Below, in pieces: positions 27,401-35,433 of a DNA stretch of 64,000 nucleotides. The first letter of the stretch is position 1. Each line of letters starts with the position of its first letter. Source of the stretch: Candidatus Nitrospira kreftii (GTDB lineage: Bacteria; Nitrospirota; Nitrospiria; Nitrospirales; Nitrospiraceae); assembly GCA_014058405.1 (NCBI GenBank), contig CP047423.1:992001-1056000 (forward strand), in the 5' to 3' direction. A program made the translations under genes and the position numbers. A model generated the notes under the pieces. It searched no databases. It saw only the letters and a list, made by a program, of their open reading frames with translations, and was not told the DNA's origin.

Positions 27401-27679
27401 TTGACCATCCGGACATCCGTGGAGGAGGGAATGTGCCGCGTGGATGTCGCCGACACCGGATCAGGCATTCCTGCCTCAGTGCTGCCACGCGTCTTCGATC
27501 CATTTTTTACCACCAAAGGTGAGGGAGAAGGGACGGGACTCGGACTTTCAGTCAATCTTGGTATCATGGAGCGTCATGGAGGAAGAATCGTGGTGGAGAG
27601 TGAGGTCGGAAAAGGAACGACGTTTACCCTCTGCTTGCCTGTGTCACGAGTGCGCTCCCTCGCGGAGAAGGAAGTATGA
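24500..27679 (+). CDS. sensor histidine kinase with periplasmic sensor, HAMP and three PAS domains
   Basis: 1059 residues from the ATG at 24500 (GCGGAG upstream). An N-terminal helix (about 13-31), a dCache-like extracytoplasmic region of about 290 residues, a second helix near 335-355 and a HAMP segment are followed by three PAS domains (beginning near D-L-I-E-H-A-P-E, A-L-F-D-F-V-A-D-S and N-L-L-E-N-A-N-D), each ending in a coiled coil. The kinase core has the phospho-acceptor motif A-H-E-I-N-N-P-L, then N-x3-N, D-T-G-S-G-I-P and G-T-G-L-G-L-S boxes. Its stop overlaps the start of the sigma54 regulator (ATGA), so the pair is a two-component system. The ligand is unknown. Confidence 0.92.
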   Translation: MTLWSRSHSLQQKIIAAIVMVGLLPLVLLLALIYVEERRALRESTGANFKEAAVEAARRIEMHVSRSMNEAQQLATTPFLRTAVSEANRTYEGKDAQSISEIIHDWQQRWKQREKRSEFPLFVNQIVTNYLIQWHEIRRTDYVGILITDGQGALVVSSIPQVEYSYAKTTWWQAVVKEGGQQPYVSEIAFDPAFGTHVLAVAAPIFDDQRRAVIGAVTILLRRDTLFQSITEGSFGATGHAILFDSDGGVVICPVLGPEAHSVDSKLLAALEALKPGWAVVDDDSHGHTQALIGYAPVRFADRLANGSLGGTRWITVVRQDPTETFAPLDELMVKILVFGVAVLFGLGAVGILAARRIAKPIRLLQEGVQQIGSGRLDQRLDLKTGDEIEQLAVAFNHMAINLQRSFGQLEQRVTEVRQLEEKYRDLIEHAPEMICQLDRGGRLVHVNKTGLDKLRYAHDEILGMKLWDLVPHGQESKVLHYLEQLVSYGHSSMETVLLAKDGRHIDVEIHATALIDHDRGGLVHSRAFVRDVTERRRLEQELQRYTAGLEQAISDRTRELSASQARYKALFDFVADSVLMVSPEGTVVAVNEREVQVLGYTESDIMGTNILEIVPKEYHQTFTGWLGDVSTEARQVPTQEIMVYHAERHEMPVEMDLIRVGETDPLLVMVQLRDITDRKKLQHQLQSYREDLELKVSERTREIEETKQYLENLLENANDVIYILDLDQHFTYVNSKVNAWGYRKDDLIGRPYLSLLSRRHRGRRLKNTLDIGAKQVYEVEVVTRLGEPRTVMVSVSPLQGVDGQTLGVLGIARDMTETKKLERQIRNAEKLASIGKLAAGVAHEINNPLGGILNCLYNLRKGTLSAARQEEYWASMESGVRRVQKIVRQLLDFSQQHEPEFSSTDINRIVEQVLVLTTHLFAPNNIRLDIFPGHDLPSVMVDRHMIEQVLMNLILNAVQAMKKGGTLTIRTSVEEGMCRVDVADTGSGIPASVLPRVFDPFFTTKGEGEGTGLGLSVNLGIMERHGGRIVVESEVGKGTTFTLCLPVSRVRSLAEKEV

Positions 27680-29121
27680 AGGGCTTGAACCTATTGCTGG
27701 TGGACGATGAGCCCTTGATGCGTCTATCCATGATGGATGCGTTGGAGGCTGTCGGTTGCCACGTCCATGCGGCATCGACAGGGACGGAAGGGATTGAAGC
27801 ACTTCACGCAAAATCCTTTGATGTGGTGATTACTGATCTCCGGTTGCCGGGCGCAGATGGGTTAGCGGTATTGAAAGCGGCCAAAGAAAAGGATCCGCTG
27901 ACAGAGGTGCTCGTCATCACCGCCCATGGTTCTGTGGAAACGGCCGTGGGAGCCATGAAGTTGGGGGCTTTCGATTATGTCACGAAACCCTTTCAGATGG
28001 ACGAATTGCTGTTGATCGTCGAGCGGGTCGGCGCGGTGATTGCTTTACGCCGCGAGAATCAGGATCTCAAACACCAACTCGAAGATAAGTTTTGTTTTAA
28101 TGGCATCTTAGGGGCAAACAGTCATATGCGTGCCGTCCTCGATAAGATCAAGTTGGTGGCTGAGACCGACTCGACCGTGCTGATCGTCGGCGAGAGCGGA
28201 ACCGGCAAGGAACTTGTCGCGAATGCGTTGCATCAGAACAGCTCCCGGCGAGGATATCCATTGATTAAGGTGAGCTGCGCAGCTTTGCCGGAGACACTAC
28301 TCGAGGCTGAGCTCTTCGGCCATGAGAAAGGCGCGTTCACCGGTGCATTGCGTCAACGGAGGGGCCGGTTCGAAATGGCCAACCGCGGGACCTTATTCCT
28401 TGACGAAATCGGAGAAATTTCGCCTGTCGTGCAGGTGAAACTCTTGCGTGTCCTGCAGGAACGGACTTTTGAACGAGTCGGGAGCAATGAGACGATCGAA
28501 GCAGATGTTCGACTTGTATGTGCCACGCAAAAGGATTTGCGCAAAGAAGTGGCGCAGGGCCGGTTTCGTGAAGACCTCTTTTATCGACTCAATGTGGTAC
28601 CGATCGTCGTGCCGCCGCTTCGGCAACGGCAAGAAGACATTTTGGTGATTGCCGAGCATGTGTTGGAAAGTTGTTCGCAGAAGCTGAACAAGCAGTTGCG
28701 CGGGTTTTCTCAGCCGGCTCGTGAGTTGTTGCTTCGCTATTCGTATCCAGGAAATGTCCGGGAGTTGCAGAATCTGGTTGAACGGTCTGTGGCATTGGGA
28801 CGGGACCGGGCGATGGTGCAGCCGATGGACCTCTGTGGATTCCAATCCTGCCCCTATCAGGGGGGAGCTCCGCAAGAGGCCTGCGGCTTCTGCAGCGAAG
28901 GGTTAACCGGGGAGAAACGAAAAAAGGAAACGGCCATGACGTCACTGGCTGCGGCACGAGAAGGCTTTGAGAAAGACTACATCGTCTCCGTGTTGGAGCG
29001 TGTCGAAGGGAGCCGCACGACCGCCTCGAGAATCTTGGGATTGTCTAGAAAATCGCTCTGGGAAAAGTGCAAACGTTACGGTATTCCATCGGCTCATAGT
29101 GACGGCGAGGAGAGCATCTAA
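27676..29121 (+). CDS. NtrC-family sigma54-dependent response regulator
   Basis: 481 residues. Receiver domain with phospho-acceptor D54; AAA+ domain with Walker A G-E-S-G-T-G-K (172-178), the sigma54-contact loop G-A-F-T-G-A (219-224) and F-L-D-E-I-G-E Walker B; C-terminal Fis-type helix-turn-helix (about 436-470). Between AAA+ and DNA-binding domains there is an unusual cysteine cluster, C387-x4-C392-x10-C403-x2-C406, that could bind zinc or an Fe-S cluster. Start overlaps the kinase stop by 4 bp. The target promoter is not evident in the window. Confidence 0.93.
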   Translation: MKGLNLLLVDDEPLMRLSMMDALEAVGCHVHAASTGTEGIEALHAKSFDVVITDLRLPGADGLAVLKAAKEKDPLTEVLVITAHGSVETAVGAMKLGAFDYVTKPFQMDELLLIVERVGAVIALRRENQDLKHQLEDKFCFNGILGANSHMRAVLDKIKLVAETDSTVLIVGESGTGKELVANALHQNSSRRGYPLIKVSCAALPETLLEAELFGHEKGAFTGALRQRRGRFEMANRGTLFLDEIGEISPVVQVKLLRVLQERTFERVGSNETIEADVRLVCATQKDLRKEVAQGRFREDLFYRLNVVPIVVPPLRQRQEDILVIAEHVLESCSQKLNKQLRGFSQPARELLLRYSYPGNVRELQNLVERSVALGRDRAMVQPMDLCGFQSCPYQGGAPQEACGFCSEGLTGEKRKKETAMTSLAAAREGFEKDYIVSVLERVEGSRTTASRILGLSRKSLWEKCKRYGIPSAHSDGEESI

Positions 29122-29197
29122 CCATGGTACCATGAGACGTAGTGTGAGCCCGTCAGGGTATGCCGTTCTATGTTCGACTTGTAGGAGGATTGTGACG

Positions 29198-29605
29198 ATG
29201 AATGTGTGGAACAGGGTCATCAATATTTCATTGGGGGTTGTTCTTAGTGTCGGAGTTGTCTATGCCGCCGAACCGGCCGAAGTGGAACAGTTCGTCAAGG
29301 CTCGAATCGAGATCGGCGAAATGATGACGAATTATTTCAAGAGTGGGTCGGGGTATGGGGATGGTCAGCGTCCATCACAGGAGCAAATGCGACAAATGGG
29401 AGCGGATATCAATGGGAAGCTTACGGCGCTCTTGGCGAAACACGATCTGACCCTCGATGACTATCGCAAACGCAGTCCGGAAGTATTTGCGGATGATGCG
29501 GCGGTCAAGCAGTATCTCAGCAAGCATCCTGATCTCAAACAACGCTATGAAGCTCTGCCGCTCGATCGGATGGGACGTGGGGGTAGTACAGGGCGAGGAT
29601 ATTAG
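29198..29605 (+). CDS. small exported protein of unknown function
   Basis: 135 residues from the ATG at 29198, with AGGAGG 9 bp upstream; a GTG at 29192 is too close to the ribosome-binding site. A signal peptide is cleaved probably after V-Y-A-A (about 24). The mature part is charged and helical, with a Gly-rich tail. No cysteines and no recognised family. It follows the regulator gene by 76 bp and may be its target or part of the same transcript. A short hairpin follows. Confidence 0.6.
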   Translation: MNVWNRVINISLGVVLSVGVVYAAEPAEVEQFVKARIEIGEMMTNYFKSGSGYGDGQRPSQEQMRQMGADINGKLTALLAKHDLTLDDYRKRSPEVFADDAAVKQYLSKHPDLKQRYEALPLDRMGRGGSTGRGY

Positions 29606-29610
29606 GCCGA

Positions 29611-29632
29611 CGCCACCTGTATATGGGTGGCG
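29611..29632 (+). terminator. weak possible terminator hairpin
   Basis: A 7-bp stem CGCCACC/GGTGGCG (29611-29617 with 29626-29632) lies just after the stop of the small exported protein. No strong T-run follows, so termination is uncertain. Confidence 0.35.
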
Positions 29633-29682
29633 TTCACAAAAGCTCTCCGGCAACATGTGTTCAAACCAATAGGCTCCTCCTC

Positions 29683-30654
29683 ATGGAATATAGACATCTT
29701 GGTCGGTCAGGATTGAAGGTCAGTCGCTTTTGTCTCGGGACCATGAATTTTGGGCCGCACACGACGGAGCCTGATAGCTTCGCCATGATGGACTGTGCTT
29801 TGGAGTTCGGCATCAACTTTTTTGATACCGCCGATGTATATGGTTGGAAACTCGGTGAGGGCTGGACTGAGCAGATCATCGGTCGGTGGTTTGCGCAAGG
29901 CGGAGGTCGCCGAGACAAGGTGGTGTTAGCGACTAAGGTGTATGGCCGGATGGGCGATTGGCCGAATCAGTCTCGCCTGTCCGCTGTCCATATCAAGCGA
30001 GCCTGTGAGGAGAGCCTTCGTCGGTTACGGACAGACTGGATCGACGTCTATCAGATGCATCATATAGACAGAGCAACACCCTGGGAAGAAATCTGGCAAG
30101 CGATGGAACAGTTAGTCAGAGAGGGAAAAGTTGTCTACGTCGGCAGCAGTAATTTTGCTGGGTGGCAGCTGGCTCAAGCTCAAGAGACTGCGCGCAATCG
30201 GCATTTCTTGGGGTTGGTGTCGGAGCAGAGCCTGTACAATCTGACCGAGCGGAGTATTGAGCTGGAAGTCATTCCAGCCTGTGAGAACTATGGTATTGGT
30301 CTCATTCCCTGGAGTCCGCTGGGGCGTGGGCTCTTGGCCGGTGTCTTACAATCGGCGGACAATGGACGTCGAGCGGATGCAGAGTTGAAGCAAAAGGTGA
30401 TCACGGCTCGTCCCACACTGGAAGCCTATGAAGCGCTGTGTGCACGGGTTGGTGAGCGACCCGCGGATGTCGCACTGGCCTGGCTGCTACACCAAAAGGC
30501 CGTTACTTCGCCGATTATCGGCCCACGTACGAGGGAACAGCTGGATGGAGCTATGCGAGCGCTGAGTCTTTCCTTAGCCCAGGAGACGCTGAAACAGCTG
30601 GACGATCTCTTTCCTGGCCCCGGTGGCGCTGCACCGGAAGCCTATGCGTGGTAA
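29683..30654 (+). CDS. aldo/keto reductase
   Basis: 323 residues from the ATG at 29683; upstream in-frame codons overlap the hairpin. The (beta/alpha)8 AKR fold is shown by G-x-M-N-F-G, the catalytic tetrad Asp and Tyr in F-F-D-T-A-D-V-Y-G, Lys in A-T-K-V-Y-G and His in Q-M-H-H-I-D, and the cofactor loop P-I-I-G-P-R-T. It is an NADPH-dependent oxidoreductase of the YajO/Kvbeta-like group. The substrate is unknown. It stands alone before a strand switch. Confidence 0.88.
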   Translation: MEYRHLGRSGLKVSRFCLGTMNFGPHTTEPDSFAMMDCALEFGINFFDTADVYGWKLGEGWTEQIIGRWFAQGGGRRDKVVLATKVYGRMGDWPNQSRLSAVHIKRACEESLRRLRTDWIDVYQMHHIDRATPWEEIWQAMEQLVREGKVVYVGSSNFAGWQLAQAQETARNRHFLGLVSEQSLYNLTERSIELEVIPACENYGIGLIPWSPLGRGLLAGVLQSADNGRRADAELKQKVITARPTLEAYEALCARVGERPADVALAWLLHQKAVTSPIIGPRTREQLDGAMRALSLSLAQETLKQLDDLFPGPGGAAPEAYAW

Positions 30655-30837
30655 TGGTGGCTCAATCGAACTGACGGCGCAGGAAATTGAGCCGCGGAAC
30701 CATATGCCTTCATCTTCACGCTGGGGAATGTTTCGAGCCCTCGCCTGACAGAACGCACTGCCACGAGTTATCCATGATTATGACACCGGGTCGCCGAATT
30801 TGTAGACCATGTGAGAGATTCTACGAGTCGTGGTCTG

Positions 30838-31257
30838 TCAGCGTGGGATCGTATCGATTGCATGGCCGCTGTCTGTTTCCTCGGGCGGCTGAGGGTAGAG
30901 TTGAGCGAGTCGTTCGATGAGAGGGTTGGCTTCAGGACTGCTGGTGCGTGTCGGCTCGCTGGATGCATGTTCCCAGGCTAAGATGTGAATCCCTGCCTCT
31001 GCGAGCCCTACGCGTATGATCTCTACCATCGCCTCAACGGTGATCTCGGTCCAGGGACGGAGGTCCAGGACCCGATCCTCCGGTCTGCCGGGCGGAGGGG
31101 ATTCATGAATGAGCGCCCAACACCGGTTGAAAATCGTCGCGCGGAGGGATGTGGGAATATTGAGCGTGGTCAGACGAGACGTGCAGAGTGCCGTCACAAA
31201 CAGAACGAACTGAAGGTCCGGCATCTCAGGACGATGGATATCGAGTGTGTGCATCAT
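30838..31257 (-). CDS. hypothetical protein, last gene of the oxidoreductase block
   Basis: 139 residues on the minus strand, starting at M-M-H-T-L with AGGAGGT close upstream. Soluble, with no signal peptide; the C-terminal half is acidic and Pro-rich. No motif recognised and no cysteine cluster. It follows the 86-residue gene by 57 bp and lies downstream of the 2-oxoacid:ferredoxin oxidoreductase genes, so a role as a small accessory subunit is possible but unsupported by sequence. Confidence 0.5.
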   Translation of the reverse strand: MMHTLDIHRPEMPDLQFVLFVTALCTSRLTTLNIPTSLRATIFNRCWALIHESPPPGRPEDRVLDLRPWTEITVEAMVEIIRVGLAEAGIHILAWEHASSEPTRTSSPEANPLIERLAQLYPQPPEETDSGHAIDTIPR

Positions 31258-31314
31258 CGATGACCTCCTACCTGAAACGTCGGAAAGGGCTTGAGTGATG
31301 ACGCTGCCTCAGTC

Positions 31315-31575
31315 TCAAATGGTTGAGCGTGACACGTCGCCGTACACGTCGGCGTAGATATCGAAGAACGCGTCGATGCTGTCGAGCAGCTGTGCCTTGA
31401 TTTCATCCGCGGTGCCGTTCATCACGTGCAGTGTCATGTCGCCGATCGATCCATCGGGCAGGAGAATGGGCACGCGCGGGTGGGTGAGCTCGCTCGCCGT
31501 GCCTTTATCCAGCCGCAAGCCATAGTTCAGTGTATAGCGAGACTTCGTAATTGTGGCGGTTGATAGTGTGTCCAT
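31315..31575 (-). CDS. 86-residue hypothetical protein downstream of the oxidoreductase beta gene
   Basis: ATG at 31575 chosen for GAGGAGAGA upstream; the frame is open further 5' but overlaps the beta-subunit gene. A soluble acidic protein with a P-x-L-L-P-D-G-S-I motif and a C-terminal helix rich in Asp and Phe. No cysteines, so it is not a ferredoxin. Five-subunit enzymes of this type carry small extra subunits, and its position fits, but no homology can be claimed. Confidence 0.5.
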   Translation of the reverse strand: MDTLSTATITKSRYTLNYGLRLDKGTASELTHPRVPILLPDGSIGDMTLHVMNGTADEIKAQLLDSIDAFFDIYADVYGDVSRSTI

Positions 31576-31678
31576 CGTGATCTCTCTCCTCGCAGGTCGG
31601 CGCCTGGGTGTATCGGCTGACGGGTGGAAGATTCGAGCGGGCCATACGGGCCTTCGCCGAAATCCCCCACCCATGTGA

Positions 31679-32569
31679 TTACGCCTTTGTGACTGCCGCC
31701 ACCGGCTTCTGGGCGAACTCTTTGTACCCATATCGCTCGGCTAAATAGGCCTTGGCGTCCTCACTGACATACTCGGCAAACTTGTACCGGTCGTCTTCGA
31801 CGGTTTTGGCGTCTGCCATGACCTGGTCGGTCGGGATCGCATACTCGATGTTGCAGGACGTATAGGCCTGGATATAAGTCGGACCGACCTCGCGAGCGAT
31901 CAGGACAGCCTTCTTGATGCAGCTTTCCACCCGGCGCGGATTATTCGGCACGACGGTGGCGATGTAGGCGCAGCCGGCGATTTTCGCCATGGCAACCATG
32001 TCCATTTTTTCGAACTTCTTGCCGAGGGGCGCCATCTTCAACACCGCTCCTCTCGTCGTCATCCCGCTCTCTTGTCCGCCCGTATTCCCGTACACTTCAT
32101 TGTCCAGCATGATCGTCGTAAACCGTTCCTTCCTGAACCAGGAATGGAGGACTTGCTGGAATCCGATGTCGGCGGTGCCGCCGTCACCGGCCATCACCAC
32201 GACATCCTTGGGCTTGTCGCCGAAACGAATCCGCAATCCGCGCGACAGTCCACTGGCGACGCCGTTCTGGTCCCCGTAGTTGCCGTAGACGAACGGAATC
32301 GCCGCCTGTGAAATCGCCAACCGGCCACAGCCAGCCGTTCCGACGGTAATCGTGTCTTCGGGATTCGGGAACGCGACGATCGCAAGCCTGATGAACAGGG
32401 TCATCGCGCAGCCGGCGCACATGGGATGCTCTTCGAGAATTTCTTTGAAGCTGCCCATCTGCGACACGGTCGTCTTCTTCCCGAAGGGCCCATGCTCTAC
32501 CATATCCCGATATTCTTTCGGCATGAACGTATCGAATCCCGGGGTGAACTTCACATAATCAAGACTCAT
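31679..32569 (-). CDS. 2-oxoacid:ferredoxin oxidoreductase, beta subunit
   Basis: 296 residues. The thiamine diphosphate motif G-D-G-G-T-A-D, followed about 25 residues later by L-D-N-E-V-Y-G-N-T-G-G-Q, is the TPP-binding signature of the beta chain. Four cysteines (C51, C54, C81, C239) match ligands of the proximal 4Fe-4S cluster. The enzyme reversibly joins acyl-CoA and CO2 using ferredoxin; in Nitrospira such enzymes serve the reductive TCA cycle. Whether the substrate is pyruvate or 2-oxoglutarate cannot be told from these motifs. Start ATG with GAGG upstream; alpha lies 165 bp upstream. Confidence 0.9.
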   Translation of the reverse strand: MSLDYVKFTPGFDTFMPKEYRDMVEHGPFGKKTTVSQMGSFKEILEEHPMCAGCAMTLFIRLAIVAFPNPEDTITVGTAGCGRLAISQAAIPFVYGNYGDQNGVASGLSRGLRIRFGDKPKDVVVMAGDGGTADIGFQQVLHSWFRKERFTTIMLDNEVYGNTGGQESGMTTRGAVLKMAPLGKKFEKMDMVAMAKIAGCAYIATVVPNNPRRVESCIKKAVLIAREVGPTYIQAYTSCNIEYAIPTDQVMADAKTVEDDRYKFAEYVSEDAKAYLAERYGYKEFAQKPVAAVTKA

Positions 32570-32733
32570 CGGATACCTCGCTCTCTCTGTTATCCGCAGG
32601 TGCGGAGGTGTGTATATCTCTTACATAGTCAACTGCGTTGTCACGGCCTTCTGCCTTCTGGGCTTCTATAGGAAGCGCCGCGTCACCCTGCTTCTGGGTA
32701 CGATCGTGCCGCTGTTTCGCCCGTGTGTCCGGG

Positions 32734-33942
32734 TCATCCGCCACGTCCAGCCAGCACCCCGGATCGCATCCCGATCGCCTTCTTGACTTCCTCGACGATC
32801 ACTTCCGGCGGTAAGGTCATGCCGCCGCAGACGCGCGGTCCGGCCACGACCCGCTCGCTGTTGGGGATTGTGGCTTTGATTTCTTTGGCCATCCATCCGA
32901 TGACATTGAACTCGGGCACGATAATGTGTGAAGCATGCTTGGTTGCCTCGCGAAGTTCTTCTTCCGGCCATGGTCGCAGGGTCTTGATTTTCACCAGTCC
33001 GACGCGAACTCCTTCATCGGCCAGCAGGCGGATGGCTTCCCGTCCTTGGGAGACGGCGGTCCCTGAGGAGATAATGAGAATGTCGGCATCGCCGTCTTCG
33101 ACATCGATCAACCCATCGAGCCAGGCGATCGTATGCTTGCGAGACCGTTCCGCGGCGGCCCAGACTTCCTGTTGCCAGCTCGCGTGCGTGGCATAGCTGA
33201 TGTAGTTGCTCTTCATGACGAAGGGATCGCGCATCATCCGAACCGGGGGACATTCCATATCCATGCAGGGAACGGGCGAGCGATAGGGATCATAGGGGGG
33301 TAGGCACATCTCGGCAGGCGTCAGGTCGACGACGTCCTTCGTATGGGTGACAAAGAAGCCGTCGCAACAGAGGGCTAAGGGCAAATGCACATCGGGCTCT
33401 TCCGACACAATGTAGCCCTTCAGGATCCAGTCGTAGAAATCCTGTGCAGTTTCCGCATGCCAGACGAGCATGCCCGTGTTCATGAGGTAGGCGATCTCGA
33501 TCGTGTCCGGCTGGATCGACAGGGGAGAATTGATGCCGCGGCAGGTCACGATACATTGGATCGGCAATCGTGCTCCGGCCCACATTGGAAAGTTTTCCAT
33601 GGCCCGCATGGTGCCCGGTCCGGCGGTCGTCGTGAAAACACGAGCTCCGCCAAAGGCGGCGCCGGCGCACTGCGACATGACCGCAAATTCACTTTCCCCT
33701 CGGAAATAATCGCCGATATACCCCTCGGCAAAGAGCTCGCCGCACAGGGCGGCTGCCTCGCTCTGCGGTGTAATCGGATAGGCCACCATCACATCCACGT
33801 TGGCGCGCCTGACGGCTTCCTTAATGACTTCGCTGCCGGTAAAAAATGACGGCGTGCGAGGTGCCTCGTTCATCATCACGCGTGGATCGGTGATGACTTG
33901 ACCCTTTTTTGTCTTGGTTCCGATGATAGCTGTGCTGTCCAT
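32734..33942 (-). CDS. 2-oxoacid:ferredoxin oxidoreductase, alpha subunit
   Basis: 402 residues from the ATG at 33942 (AAGGGA upstream). Shows the pyrimidine-binding domain motif V-A-Y-P-I-T-P-Q-S-E and the conserved E-S-E-F-A-V-M-S, T-T-A-G-P-G and G-x-N-x-P-L-S-I segments, plus a C-terminal domain II with V-K-I-K-T-L-R-P-W-P. About 44 kDa, matching the alpha subunit of the multi-subunit enzymes of Hydrogenobacter and Nitrospira. No gamma or delta (ferredoxin-like) subunit gene is present nearby, although active multi-subunit enzymes normally need a gamma chain. Confidence 0.9.
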   Translation of the reverse strand: MDSTAIIGTKTKKGQVITDPRVMMNEAPRTPSFFTGSEVIKEAVRRANVDVMVAYPITPQSEAAALCGELFAEGYIGDYFRGESEFAVMSQCAGAAFGGARVFTTTAGPGTMRAMENFPMWAGARLPIQCIVTCRGINSPLSIQPDTIEIAYLMNTGMLVWHAETAQDFYDWILKGYIVSEEPDVHLPLALCCDGFFVTHTKDVVDLTPAEMCLPPYDPYRSPVPCMDMECPPVRMMRDPFVMKSNYISYATHASWQQEVWAAAERSRKHTIAWLDGLIDVEDGDADILIISSGTAVSQGREAIRLLADEGVRVGLVKIKTLRPWPEEELREATKHASHIIVPEFNVIGWMAKEIKATIPNSERVVAGPRVCGGMTLPPEVIVEEVKKAIGMRSGVLAGRGG

Positions 33943-34001
33943 GGCTATTCCCTTTCTATCGAACGGCGGTTGCCGGCGATCTGGCACACCGTGTGATGAC
34001 G

Positions 34002-34322
34002 TTATGCGCTGAATGAACTGCCGCACCCACAGGTCGTTTTGGCTTGTGGGTTTTTGATCGCAAAACCGGAGCCTTGTACGCTGTCCATATAGTCGACTTC
34101 GCAGCCGGCCAGCAGCGGGGCGCTCTGGGAGTCCATGATGACCTTGACGTCACCTTTCTCGATCACTGTGTCGTCTTCGCTCATGGCGGACTCGAAACTC
34201 ATCCCATATTGGTAGCCATGGCACCCTCCGCCTTTGACATAGACGCGTAGGCCGACCGTGTCTTTCTCTTCCTGCATGAGTTCTCGGATCTTTCCTTCTG
34301 CTGTCGGTGTGATGGTAATCAT
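34002..34322 (-). CDS. A-type iron-sulfur cluster carrier (IscA/ErpA family)
   Basis: 106 residues with the three conserved cysteines of the HesB/IscA fold: C34 in G-G-G-C-H-G-Y, and C97 and C99 in the C-terminal T-C-G-C-G-S. It carries Fe-S clusters to target proteins in the cytoplasm. It is the first gene of the minus-strand block, 59 bp upstream of the alpha subunit, consistent with supplying clusters to the oxidoreductase. AGGAGC lies upstream of the start. Confidence 0.88.
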   Translation of the reverse strand: MITITPTAEGKIRELMQEEKDTVGLRVYVKGGGCHGYQYGMSFESAMSEDDTVIEKGDVKVIMDSQSAPLLAGCEVDYMDSVQGSGFAIKNPQAKTTCGCGSSFSA

Positions 34323-34860
34323 TGCGTTGCTCCTTATATCTGCATGAAGTGATATGGTCGATAAACCTCAGCTCCACTCCTGTACGGAGGTACCTTTGCC
34401 GGCCCAAGCGATTAAGGCTCTTGGACAAAAGTCGTCGACACAGGTTTTTCGAGGAACATTCGGCGCAAAAGCGGCGGAGACCAGGGAATCGGTCGCGCAA
34501 GACATAGGAGGGAGAGACAGTGACGCGCGAGGATAGGACGGTCGGCGTGGCTCAATACGTCATAGTATCACCCTGGGCGCATTAAGGGTGAGAGTCAAGT
34601 GTTATTAAGGGCATAAAGCTAAGAAGAATGGTGACCGGCGACAGTTACCCCTTGTACCGTTTCATCTGCCTAACATTTCAACATATAGGAATTATTCAAC
34701 TATTTAGGTCTGCATCGAATAGCTCAAACTAGATCTGATGTTCGGTATCGGATTTGGGGCGAGAGTTTCAAGCTGAGAAACGGCAAGATTGACCATCCGC
34801 GATGGCTGCTATCGGCCAATTTCAGACGTTCACATGGCCTTCAAACACTTTAGCAAAGCA
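34323..34860. other. intergenic, no gene seen
   Basis: This gap between two leftward genes has no recognisable ORF, RNA or terminator. It must contain the promoter for the Fe-S carrier gene. Confidence 0.5.
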
Positions 34861-35259
34861 CTAGCGGCTTGGTGTCCTCGCCCCGTCGAGAACTCCGATG
34901 ATGGCTCTTCTGAGGGTCGCAAGGCTGACGGGTTTGATGAGCAACGCCTGCACCCTGCCCGCTACAGCGTCAGCCTTGGCATGGTCATCCCCAAGCGCCA
35001 CCAATAGAATGATGGGACAGGACGGGTAGAAGGCTCGGAGGGTATTCACATGTTCGATCCCGCCTTCGAGGAGCGGAAGGTCCGCCAGGACGATATGGGG
35101 CTCTACGGCCATCATTTGCTGAATAGCTCGATTTCTGTCAATCGTTTCAGCGACGTGCAATCCGAGCTCCTGGACGACATCGCGCAAGAAAGCTCGCATG
35201 TCAGCGTCGTCTTCGACCACCAGCACCAGTTTGCCTTCATGATTGTGTGGGACGGCCAT
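34861..35259 (-). CDS. single-domain response regulator
   Basis: About 132 residues from the ATG at 35259 (a longer frame starts at 35331 with a Cys-rich tail that looks unnatural). The receiver fold shows V-V-E-D-D at the start, the phospho-acceptor Asp in V-L-A-D-L-P, and a Lys in L-I-K-P-V. No output domain. It lies 175 bp downstream of the globin-type kinase on the same strand, so it is its probable partner. Confidence 0.8.
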   Translation of the reverse strand: MAVPHNHEGKLVLVVEDDADMRAFLRDVVQELGLHVAETIDRNRAIQQMMAVEPHIVLADLPLLEGGIEHVNTLRAFYPSCPIILLVALGDDHAKADAVAGRVQALLIKPVSLATLRRAIIGVLDGARTPSR

Positions 35260-35433
35260 CACGTACTTACCTTCATCTCGTGACAGAGAACAACCGCTAC
35301 CGGTCATGCCAATACACAATTCGCATGCCATTCTTCGATCTGTTGATTATCAAGGGCCTCTGTGTGCGCTTTCCGTCACCACGGGGCAGAACGTCTCTAT
35401 GGAGGGGGAAAGAGAGGACCAAAATGCAACAGA

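Noticed and set aside
33385..33849. Plus-strand ORF opposite the oxidoreductase alpha gene
   Set aside because: Antisense shadow of a well-conserved coding sequence.
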